A stretch of DNA of 9,433 nucleotides. It comes from Methanolinea sp. UBA473. Lineage in GTDB: Archaea > Halobacteriota > Methanomicrobia > Methanomicrobiales > Methanospirillaceae. Position numbers and translations under genes: made by a program. The stretch covers positions 1 to 9,433 of the forward strand of contig DAEV01000085.1 in assembly GCA_002509495.1 (NCBI GenBank), written 5' to 3'. The notes under the pieces were generated by a model, which ran no database searches, was not told where the DNA came from, and was given only the letters and a program-made list of their open reading frames with translations. Within the stretch, counting starts at the first letter, position 1. Each line of letters opens with the position of its first letter. Shown piece after piece: positions 1 to 6,214 of the stretch.

Positions 1-680
1 AGGGTCCAGGGGGTGGTCGTCCAGATGACCAGAAATTCATTCTCCCTGTCGGCGAGAGGAAATTTCACGTAAATGGACGGATCCTTTTCGTCCCAGTATT
101 CCACCTCCGCATCTGCAATCGCGGTGGCGCACCGGGGACACCAGTTCACAACCCGGTATCCCCTCTCGAGCATCCCTTCCTCGTCAGCCCGCGAAAGGGT
201 CCACCATGCCGCTTCGAGGTAGTTTGGGTCGATGGTCTTGTAGGGGTCGTCAAAGTCCATCCAGACACCCAGGCGCTGGAACTGCTCGCTCATCACGCGC
301 TCGTTGGTCTCGGCAAACTCGCGGCACTGCTCGATGAAGGGGCCGATTCCGTACGTCTCGATATCTTTCTTGGACGAAAATCCCAGTTTCTGCTCGACAC
401 GAACCTCGATAGGGAGTCCGTGCATGTCGTACCCGGCCCTCGCGATGACGTTCTTCCCGCACATACGGTGGTACCGGAGAATGCTGTCTTTTAAGATCTT
501 GTTCCACGCAGTGCCGAGGTGGATATTGCCTGTCGTATAGGGCGGACCGTCCACGAAAAAGAAGTCTTTGCCCTTATTATGCAACTCCCGGACTTTCCGG
601 AAGATATCCGCCTCCCTCCAGAACCGTTGAACCGATTCCTCGATCTCCTGCGACTGGTAACTGCTGGTTACTTCCTTCAC
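1..680 (-). CDS. ileS: Isoleucyl-tRNA synthetase, N-terminal part (runs off the left edge)
   Basis: Class I aminoacyl-tRNA synthetase that charges tRNA-Ile with isoleucine in the cytoplasm. Only the first 226 codons are in the window. Seen directly: the class I signature as HLGT (residues 54-57) inside a PPYTTGNIHLGTAWNK block (46-61), a GYDMHGLPIE block (83-92), a CPRC pair (181-184) at a likely zinc-knuckle position, and the start of the editing (CP1) domain at VIWTTTPWT (218-226). The first part resembles archaeal IleRS (typically over 1,000 residues), so about four fifths of the gene lies to the left. The start chosen is GTG at 680-678, because GGGGAG ends about 5 nt upstream and the protein then begins VKEVTSSYQSQEIEE, a normal N-terminus for this family. 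It is transcribed away from the aldehyde dehydrogenase. No frame disruption is visible. Family assignment is very secure. Confidence 0.96.
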   Translation of the reverse strand, partial: MKEVTSSYQSQEIEESVQRFWREADIFRKVRELHNKGKDFFFVDGPPYTTGNIHLGTAWNKILKDSILRYHRMCGKNVIARAGYDMHGLPIEVRVEQKLGFSSKKDIETYGIGPFIEQCREFAETNERVMSEQFQRLGVWMDFDDPYKTIDPNYLEAAWWTLSRADEEGMLERGYRVVNWCPRCATAIADAEVEYWDEKDPSIYVKFPLADRENEFLVIWTTTPWT

Positions 681-740
681 GTGACTCCCCCTCTCCCGGC
701 GATTTCCCGTCTGCTCCCGGCAACCCGAAACTCCCGCCGA

Positions 741-749
741 TCTTTTATC
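741..749 (-). promoter_or_regulatory. ileS: Possible TATA box for ileS
   Basis: On the minus strand this reads GGATAAAAGA, an archaeal TATA-like element. It lies about 60 nt upstream of the ileS GTG, which would place transcription start near 715-720 and give a leader of roughly 40 nt. A second AT-rich stretch at 870-881 is an alternative. The assignment rests on position and base composition only. Confidence 0.35.
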
Positions 750-892
750 CGAAGGGGTTCGCGAACACCCAATGAGCGATAGTCTGCATGCCGGTCAACA
801 GGATCACTCCATGCGGAGCCCCGGGACAGTGTGATGGGTGACCGTCCTGGAAAAAGAGCGCGATGCCTCTTAAAGAATAAAGCAATCCGTCA

Positions 893-904
893 TGGAATAT
901 TCCA
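893..904. promoter_or_regulatory. 12-bp perfect palindrome, candidate operator
   Basis: TGGAATATTCCA is identical on both strands. It sits about 27 bp upstream of the TATA-like box of the aldehyde dehydrogenase operon, where an archaeal activator or repressor could bind. No cognate regulator gene is visible in the window. Confidence 0.4.
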
Positions 905-930
905 CCACGATCATACAAATAGGGGAGGAT

Positions 931-941
931 GATATAAAAAA
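931..941 (+). promoter_or_regulatory. TATA box of the aldehyde dehydrogenase operon
   Basis: GATATAAAAAA is the best TATA-like sequence in the region, preceded by purine-rich DNA that could act as a BRE. Normal archaeal spacing predicts transcription start near 960, giving a leader of about 40 nt to the ATG at 999. Confidence 0.6.
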
Positions 942-998
942 GGGAGGGTTTTCCCGGGACGGGTTCATGGACATGACATTATACTTTGGAGATTCCAT

Positions 999-2480
999 AT
1001 GCTTCCTCTGAGGAATTCGCGCATGCAGTGGAAAGAGGAAGGCTCAATCCCCGAATTCGGGTGCATCATCGGGGGAGAAGAGCGGAGGACGGGGGATACC
1101 ATCACCGTCCGGTTCCCTTACACGGGAGAACCGGTGGCGACCGTTCACCAGGCCGCCGTGGGCGATCTGGACGACGCGGTTGCCTGCGCGGTCCGGGGCT
1201 TCCAGGCAACCAGGGACCTATCCTCATGGGAGCGTTCCCGTATCCTGACTCATCTGGCGAGGTCAGTGGAGGGCCGAAGCGTCGAGCTCGCCGACCTCAT
1301 GGTCCGGGAGGGAGGCAAGACACGGACATTTGCCCGGAACGAAGTCACGAGAGCGGCAGAAACCCTGCGGATCTCTGCCGAGGAAGCCCGGAGGATCGGG
1401 GGAGAAGTCATCCCCCTGGACTGGATACCCGGAAACGACGGCCGGGTGGCGATCACGCGAAGGTTTCCCCTTGGTCCGGTTCTGGGCATTGTCCCCTTCA
1501 ACTTTCCTTTAAACCTGGCCTGCCATAAGCTCGGACCTGCCGTCGCATCAGGGAACTCTCTCGTCCTCAAACCGGCATCCGCAACACCCCTGTCGGCGAT
1601 TGTCCTCGGTCGGATGCTTCTCGATGCAGGCTTTCCCCGGGAAGCGATCAGTGTGGTGCCGTGCCCGGGCGAACGGGCGGAACGTCTGGCGAAGGACGCC
1701 CGGTTCGCATACCTGTCGTTTACAGGGAGCCCTGCGGTGGGATGGCATCTCAGGGAGATCGCCGGCAGAAAGAGAGTAGGGCTGGAGCTCGGGGGGAACG
1801 CTGCCGTGATCGTCCACCACGATGCCAACCTGCCGTATGCAGCCGACCGGATCGTGACCGGAGGTTTTACCAATGCGGGCCAGGTCTGCATCTCGGTCCA
1901 GAGGGTGTTTCTCCATTCCGGTATCTACGAGGACGCATGCCGCCTCATCCTTGACAGGGTAGCTGCACTTCGGACGGGGGACCCACGCGAGGAGAAGACA
2001 GACGTGGGACCCATGATCAATTCCGAGGTGGCCGACCTGGCGATGGCAAAAGTCCGGGAGGCGGTCGGTGGTGGTGCGAAGATCCTTGCGGGGGGCAGGG
2101 CAGAAGGCGCCCTTTTCTATCCCACTGTCATCTCCGGGTCCATTCCACAGATGCGGATCAACTGCCAGGAGGCGTTTGCACCTGTGATCACGCTCACACC
2201 CTATGAAGAGTTCGACCAGGCGCTCGCCATGGCGAATGCGAGCGAGTACGGCCTGCAGATGGGGATCTTTACCCAGAATATCCAGCGAATCCTCAGGGCA
2301 TTCGCCCGTGCCGAGGTCGGAGGGATCCAGATCAACGACATCTCCACTTTCCGGGCGGACCATATGCCCTACGGAGGGGTAAAGGGATCCGGGATGGGAA
2401 AAGAAGGGCCAAGGTATGCCATCGAGGAGATGACCGAGATCCGGCTGCTTGCGATGAATCCTGCCGGTGGGCTGGAGTGA
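999..2480 (+). CDS. NAD(P)-dependent aldehyde dehydrogenase
   Basis: Soluble aldehyde dehydrogenase that should oxidise an aldehyde to its acid (or acyl product) with NAD(P). The 493-residue length is normal for the superfamily. All catalytic landmarks are visible: FNFP with the oxyanion Asn (N168), LKPA with the cofactor-binding Lys (K191), FTGS (241-244), LELGG with the general-base Glu (E263), and GQVC with the nucleophile Cys (C297). The later EAFAP (391-395) matches the usual E-x-F-x-P site. The FNFPLNL and QVCISVQR forms resemble archaeal GapN-like and lactaldehyde dehydrogenase-like (CofA) enzymes, so a role in F420 side-chain precursor supply is possible, but the substrate is not deducible. 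ATG 999 has GGAG at 988-991, 7 nt upstream; ATG 1023 with TGAGGA at 1009-1014 is a good alternative and would remove eight residues. The next gene follows after 19 nt. Confidence 0.93.
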   Translation: MLPLRNSRMQWKEEGSIPEFGCIIGGEERRTGDTITVRFPYTGEPVATVHQAAVGDLDDAVACAVRGFQATRDLSSWERSRILTHLARSVEGRSVELADLMVREGGKTRTFARNEVTRAAETLRISAEEARRIGGEVIPLDWIPGNDGRVAITRRFPLGPVLGIVPFNFPLNLACHKLGPAVASGNSLVLKPASATPLSAIVLGRMLLDAGFPREAISVVPCPGERAERLAKDARFAYLSFTGSPAVGWHLREIAGRKRVGLELGGNAAVIVHHDANLPYAADRIVTGGFTNAGQVCISVQRVFLHSGIYEDACRLILDRVAALRTGDPREEKTDVGPMINSEVADLAMAKVREAVGGGAKILAGGRAEGALFYPTVISGSIPQMRINCQEAFAPVITLTPYEEFDQALAMANASEYGLQMGIFTQNIQRILRAFARAEVGGIQINDISTFRADHMPYGGVKGSGMGKEGPRYAIEEMTEIRLLAMNPAGGLE

Positions 2481-2499
2481 GTGTGGGGTGGAATGACCC

Positions 2500-2940
2500 C
2501 TGCAGATCGCGGTGATAGGACCGGGCGAATGCACCCGCGATGAGGCACTTGCGGCAGAAAAGGTGGGGGAGATTATCGCTGCCAGGGGGGCGGTCCTGGT
2601 ATGCGGGGGTCTTGGTGGTGTGATGGAATCCGCCTGCAAGGGAGCAATGAGGGGAGGTGGCCTGACGGTCGGGATCCTCCCCCACGCAGGGGAGGGGAAT
2701 CCCTTCCTGTCGGTGACAATCCGGTCGGGACTCTCCCACGCCAGGAACCCGGTGGTGGTCCAGAGTGGGGATGCAGTAGTGGCAGTCGGGGGCGCATACG
2801 GCACTCTGTCAGAGATTGCACTCGCCTTAAAGATGGGAAAACCTGTCTTTTCGTTCCGGAGCTGGGAGATCCCGGGGGTGACTGCCTGCGACAGCCCCGA
2901 GGAAGCAGCCCTCAGGGCAATTGCCGCAGCTCGCCCGTGA
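2500..2940 (+). CDS. LOG/TIGR00725-like Rossmann protein (SLOG-type; possible Mo-cofactor carrier)
   Basis: Small nucleotide-binding Rossmann protein of about 146 residues, the usual size for this group. From CTG 2500 it begins LQIAVIGPGEC, giving the first beta strand and its glycine loop, then CGGLGGVMES, and GGAYGTLSE close to the LOG motif PGGxGTxxE but with Val in place of Pro. LOG enzymes release cytokinin-type bases from nucleotides; a related branch includes the algal molybdenum-cofactor carrier protein. Which activity applies here is not decidable by eye. An in-frame TGA at 2494-2496 blocks any earlier start. GTG 2512 would delete half of the first strand and sits about 20 nt from the only SD-like sequence (GGGGTGG, 2485-2491), so CTG 2500 is preferred. 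It is 19 nt behind the aldehyde dehydrogenase, and its last 29 bp overlap the convergent MoeA-fusion gene. Confidence 0.82.
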   Translation: MQIAVIGPGECTRDEALAAEKVGEIIAARGAVLVCGGLGGVMESACKGAMRGGGLTVGILPHAGEGNPFLSVTIRSGLSHARNPVVVQSGDAVVAVGGAYGTLSEIALALKMGKPVFSFRSWEIPGVTACDSPEEAALRAIAAARP

Positions 2941-4768
2941 GCGAGGAGTCGTATCCCCCCATGCCGTTCAGGATATCCTTGAATTCCACGGAGCGGACCG
3001 CGTCGATCACAGACTCTATGCGGGGGTCTTCCAGGGTCTCCCTCCGGAAGGCAAGTTCATATCGTTCCTTTGCTACAGGGGCAAAGGCAAGATTCATGGC
3101 TTTCGCCGCGGAATAGACGCACATTCCTGCATCCGCCTCCCCGGTTTTCACCGCAAGGGCTACTGCCAGGTGTGTGGTTACCTCCCGGTCATAGCCTGGG
3201 ATCCGGGCAGCATCGATACCCCTGACCGCGAGCTCGTGGTCCAGGAGCATCCGGGTCCCCGATCCTTTCTGGCGGTTGATGAACGGCCTGCCCGGGATAT
3301 CATCGAATGAGAGACGTTCCCGGGAGACGATCCCCTGTTCCCTTCCGGCGATGCAGATGAGGGAGACCTCCTCTCCGGGAAGGTATTTTTCCAGGAAGTA
3401 TGTGTTGTAGCTTCCGTCGGGAGCCAGGAGGTGCATGGGAGCTGCATGGCAGTCCCGTTTCTTCAGCGAGATGAGGCCGCCCATGCTTCCCACATGCGTG
3501 GAATGGACCTCGACTCCCTGGCGCTGCGCGACCTCGGCAAGATGGTCCAGCACAGGGTCGTGGCTGCCGGTCACAAGAACGGCGGTCTCCGCATGCTGCA
3601 GGGGTACGGTGAGATGCACCGGGACCTCTTCTCCGGACTCGAATCCCTCGAGGGAGGAGGGGATTCGGAGATACGCGTTGGACCGCACCGCACTCATCTG
3701 TACCCCGGCACCGCGGGAGAGCGGGGTGGCGACCCATGCCGTACCGATGCGACCCGCAGCAAGGAGCACGAACTCGTCGATCCCGACATCGGAATGGAGC
3801 GAGGCCGTCAGGCGGGCTGCCACAAGCTCGACGGCAGGCGCCGGGAGGCCATGCGCAGCGACAAGGGGGGTTAGGATCTCCCGGAGCACAGTAAGGGCAG
3901 AGAGGGGATACCCTGGCATCCCGATCACAGGTTTCCCGCGAATCCTTCCGATGATCACCGGTTTGCCTGGCTTGATGGCCACCCCATGGGCCAGCAACTC
4001 GCCCAGTTCCGCGATGATCTCCGCCGTGTAGTCCCGTGTGCCGGCAGAAGACCCCGCGGATACGATCACGAGGTCGTTCTCTTCAACCGCCCGGGTGATC
4101 ACATCCCGGATCTGTCCGGGTTCGTCGGGCGTCACCGGGTAACGGCGACAGGAGGCGCCGAGCGATCGGAGATACGCAGCAGCCATCACGGTGTTGCTCT
4201 CCACCACCTGCCCCGGCCCGGGCCTGGTACCCGGGGGGACGAGCTCGCTTCCCGTGGGGATCAGTCCCACCCGGAGAGAGAGGACAGGGAGGCTGGTCAC
4301 CCCGTATGCCGCGAGGGCGCCCGTCTCGAAGGGTCTCACCCTGTGGCGGGAGGGGAGTGCCATCTCCGATTCCGCGATATCCTCTCCGGCGGGACGGACA
4401 TGCTGCCAGGGGCTCGCCGGTTTCCTTATCGTGAACCTGCCATCCCCCATCCAGACATCCTCGATCATGATCACTGCATCGTAATCGGCCGGGACCACGT
4501 TGCCGGTATTGACGCGGACAGCCGTTTTCAGAGTGACGGGGGTCTGTTCGCTCGCGCCGGCGGTATCGGTGCTCCGAACCGCGATTCCATCCATGGCCGC
4601 CAGGTGTACCTCGGGTACGGAATAGGTGGCAAAGACAGGCCGGGCAGTGACACGGCCTGCGGCTTGTTCGAGGGGGACGATCTCCACCGAAGGGGAGGGA
4701 GAGAACTCCCGGTTAAGGAGGTCGAGGGCTTCCTCCAGTGAAATAACCGAGAGGTAGCGTTTTACCAC
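2912..4768 (-). CDS. moeA: MoeA-type molybdopterin molybdenumtransferase fused to a PBP-like (PF12727-type) domain
   Basis: Two-domain protein of 618 residues. Residues 1 to about 390 are a full MoeA, the cytoplasmic enzyme that inserts molybdate or tungstate into (adenylylated) molybdopterin. Seen: MDGIAVR (59-65), NTGNVVPADYDAVIMIED (87-104), PAGEDI (126-131), PTGSEL (171-176), ESNTV (190-194), SAGSSAGTRDYT (237-248), GKP (268-270) and GMPGYP (283-288). Residues about 395-618 form a periplasmic-binding-protein-like domain with NRQKGSGTRMLLD (498-510), typical of the domain attached to archaeal MoeA proteins; there is no signal peptide, so it is cytoplasmic and probably binds an oxyanion or cofactor ligand. 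The GTG start at 4768-4766 is supported by GAGGTGATC just upstream, nearly the full anti-SD complement. It overlaps the upstream moeA by 7 nt (GTGGTAA), implying translational coupling. Confidence 0.93.
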   Translation of the reverse strand: MVKRYLSVISLEEALDLLNREFSPSPSVEIVPLEQAAGRVTARPVFATYSVPEVHLAAMDGIAVRSTDTAGASEQTPVTLKTAVRVNTGNVVPADYDAVIMIEDVWMGDGRFTIRKPASPWQHVRPAGEDIAESEMALPSRHRVRPFETGALAAYGVTSLPVLSLRVGLIPTGSELVPPGTRPGPGQVVESNTVMAAAYLRSLGASCRRYPVTPDEPGQIRDVITRAVEENDLVIVSAGSSAGTRDYTAEIIAELGELLAHGVAIKPGKPVIIGRIRGKPVIGMPGYPLSALTVLREILTPLVAAHGLPAPAVELVAARLTASLHSDVGIDEFVLLAAGRIGTAWVATPLSRGAGVQMSAVRSNAYLRIPSSLEGFESGEEVPVHLTVPLQHAETAVLVTGSHDPVLDHLAEVAQRQGVEVHSTHVGSMGGLISLKKRDCHAAPMHLLAPDGSYNTYFLEKYLPGEEVSLICIAGREQGIVSRERLSFDDIPGRPFINRQKGSGTRMLLDHELAVRGIDAARIPGYDREVTTHLAVALAVKTGEADAGMCVYSAAKAMNLAFAPVAKERYELAFRRETLEDPRIESVIDAVRSVEFKDILNGMGGYDSSLTGELRQLP

Positions 4769-5967
4769 CAGATCACCTCGACCTCCTCTCCAGCCTCCAG
4801 CCCTTCCCGTCCGGCAGGGATCCGGACCATGCCGGTGCTTGCCACCAGGGTATTCAGGAGCCCGGACTTTCCAAACAGCGGGCGGGCAATGTCTCCTTCA
4901 AGAGATACACGGACATAATCCTCCCTGCCCCGCGACGAGGGTACGTTCTCGGCCAGCACCGCCTTCCTCGTGCAGGGAATCCGACCTTCCTCCCCTGTCA
5001 TTGCCTCTGTGAGAGCGCTTCCAATCACCGCGAGAACCACGAAGGCAGATGCAGGATGGCCCGGAAGACCGATGACGGGTATCCCCTTGCATTTGCCAAG
5101 GATCGTCGGTTTGCCGGGGGCTATGGCCACGCCGTGGGCAAGAACCTGTCCCAGTTCACCGATCAGCCTGGCTGCGAGGTCACGTTCGTCCTTCGAGCTT
5201 CCTCCGGAGAGCACCACCGCGTCATTTTCGTCCAGCGCAGTCACGATTGCCGAACGGAGTGTTGCCGGATCGTCGCGGACAATTCCGTAGAGACGCGGGA
5301 GGCACCCGGATTCTTCCAGGAAGGACCCGATCATCACGCTGTTGCTGTCCCGGATCTCCGATCCTTTTGGCAGGGCATCGACCGGAATGAGCTCGTTGCC
5401 GGTCGAGATCACTCCGACACGCGGTCTCCGGTAGACTTTCACCCTGCTGCATCCCACCGCCGCCAGGACACCGGTGTCCTGAGGAGTAATCCGGTGTCCC
5501 CGGAGGAGGGCAGGGGAGCCCTGCATGAAATCCTCCCCTCGCCTGATCATGTTCTCACCGGGTGCCACGGGACGCCTGATCAGGACCTGGTCACCCAGGG
5601 ATTCGCTCTGCTCGATCATCACCACCGCATCCGACCCTGCAGGCAGTTCACCGCCCGTAGGGATATAAGCGCATTGTCCGGGGGCGAGGGAGAACCCCGG
5701 GGGATTCCCCATCGTCACGGTTCCCGCAAGTTCAAGAAGGGAGGGAATCGCTTCACCGGCGCCTGTGGTATCGGAGGCCCGCACCGCATAGCCGTCTACC
5801 ACGGAGCGGTCGAACCCGGGGATATCCACATCCGCGAGGGCATTATCCGCAAGCACCCTCCTGCAGCACTCTTCGAGGGGGACTTCCTCGTACACCGGGG
5901 GCGGGGCCATATCGCGGGCGATCCGCCTGGCTTCTTCTACCGATATCGTACGTAAAAAGAGGCTCAT
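4762..5967 (-). CDS. moeA: MoeA, molybdopterin molybdenumtransferase
   Basis: Stand-alone MoeA of 401 residues, the usual length. It catalyses the metal-insertion step of molybdenum/tungsten cofactor synthesis in the cytoplasm. Landmarks: VDGYAVR (57-63, with the conserved Asp 58), PTGGELPAGSDAVVMIE (103-119), RRGEDF (142-147), STGNEL (188-193), RDSNS (206-210), SGGSSKDERD (254-263), GKP (285-287) and GLPGHPASA (300-308). A C-terminal beta-barrel domain IV occupies roughly 330-401. It is clearly diverged from the MoeA half of the downstream fusion, so the two are old paralogues rather than a recent duplication; such pairs are common in archaea and may differ in metal or client. The ATG at 5967-5965 overlaps the TGA of the upstream 58-residue gene in an ATGA junction. 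No strong SD is visible, so initiation probably depends on coupling. Confidence 0.95.
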   Translation of the reverse strand: MSLFLRTISVEEARRIARDMAPPPVYEEVPLEECCRRVLADNALADVDIPGFDRSVVDGYAVRASDTTGAGEAIPSLLELAGTVTMGNPPGFSLAPGQCAYIPTGGELPAGSDAVVMIEQSESLGDQVLIRRPVAPGENMIRRGEDFMQGSPALLRGHRITPQDTGVLAAVGCSRVKVYRRPRVGVISTGNELIPVDALPKGSEIRDSNSVMIGSFLEESGCLPRLYGIVRDDPATLRSAIVTALDENDAVVLSGGSSKDERDLAARLIGELGQVLAHGVAIAPGKPTILGKCKGIPVIGLPGHPASAFVVLAVIGSALTEAMTGEEGRIPCTRKAVLAENVPSSRGREDYVRVSLEGDIARPLFGKSGLLNTLVASTGMVRIPAGREGLEAGEEVEVIWW

Positions 5968-6140
5968 TTAAAGCAGCCCAACTGGCAGGCCTTTATCTTG
6001 ACACCGTGAGTGTTGCAGTACTCGGCAATCTCCATCTTGGGGATGCCGTATTTTTTCGAAATGGCAAATGCCTTCGGGCATTTGATCTCGTTCTCGATTC
6101 CTTCGGTTTCGAATGCTTTTCTGATTGCTTCCTCATCCAT
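5964..6140 (-). CDS. 58-residue Cys-rich protein leading the moeA operon (unrecognised family)
   Basis: A small gene with ordinary coding character: ATG at 6140-6138, 58 codons, TGA at 5966-5964. I cannot name the family with confidence. The protein is charged and begins MDEEAIRKAFETEGIENEIK, followed by CPKAFAISKKYGIPKMEIAE, which could form a short helix-turn-helix-like pair, and ends CQLGCFK. Its four cysteines (C21, C42, C52, C56), the last two as C-x3-C, could bind a metal ion or an iron-sulfur cluster. It is the first gene of an operon with two MoeA proteins and its stop overlaps the moeA start (ATGA), so it is probably tied to molybdenum/tungsten cofactor synthesis, either as a metal-responsive regulator or as an accessory factor. 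There is no membrane segment or signal peptide. No SD is seen upstream, so a very short or absent leader is possible. Confidence 0.82.
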   Translation of the reverse strand: MDEEAIRKAFETEGIENEIKCPKAFAISKKYGIPKMEIAEYCNTHGVKIKACQLGCFK

Positions 6141-6214
6141 AGTAACAATAGTATGTATACACGGTCATAGTGTTTACTATAATTTCATAAACCGGCGGAA
6201 TCCGGGGGACCTCG
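6141..6214. promoter_or_regulatory. Divergent promoter region (Mo-cofactor operon / dtdA operon)
   Basis: A 74-bp AT-rich gap between two oppositely transcribed operons. TACTATAATTT at 6175-6185 reads as a TATA-like box on the plus strand (start predicted near 6205, close to the dtdA ATG at 6215 with GGGGG at about 6204-6208 as SD). The same DNA reads AAATTATAGTA on the minus strand, about 35-45 nt from the leftward ATG. Imperfect dyad symmetry is present: TATACAC (6156-6162) against GTGTTTA (6170-6176), and ATAGTA (6148-6153) against TACTAT (6175-6180). Confidence 0.55.

Larger units (their letters stand above)
681..998. other. 318-bp divergent intergenic region (ileS / aldehyde dehydrogenase)
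   Basis: No convincing protein or RNA gene is seen here; short ORFs in it lack family resemblance. It holds a possible ileS promoter near 741-749 (minus), a GC-rich ileS leader with spaced GGGAG elements, an imperfect inverted repeat centred on GTTCGCGAAC (758-767), a 12-bp palindrome (893-904), and a strong TATA-like box (931-941) reading rightward. A 14-codon leader ORF (967-1011) starts inside its right end. Confidence 0.7.

Noticed and set aside
754..771. Inverted repeat around GTTCGCGAAC as a second operator or terminator
   Set aside because: Only the 10-bp core is perfect, the flanks mismatch, and no T-run follows; it is weaker than the 893-904 palindrome.
1548..2804. Long minus-strand open frame (418 codons) opposite the aldehyde dehydrogenase and LOG-like genes
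   Set aside because: It lies antisense to two genes with clear family motifs, shows low-complexity Pro/Arg/His-rich translation, and matches no family I recognise. GC-rich antisense shadow.
3986..4741. Plus-strand 251-codon open frame antisense to the MoeA fusion
   Set aside because: Shadow of a well-supported gene, with no recognisable motif.
5056..5955. Plus-strand 299-codon open frame antisense to moeA
   Set aside because: MoeA on the minus strand has every conserved motif; the antisense translation is His/Arg/Gly-rich without domain features.
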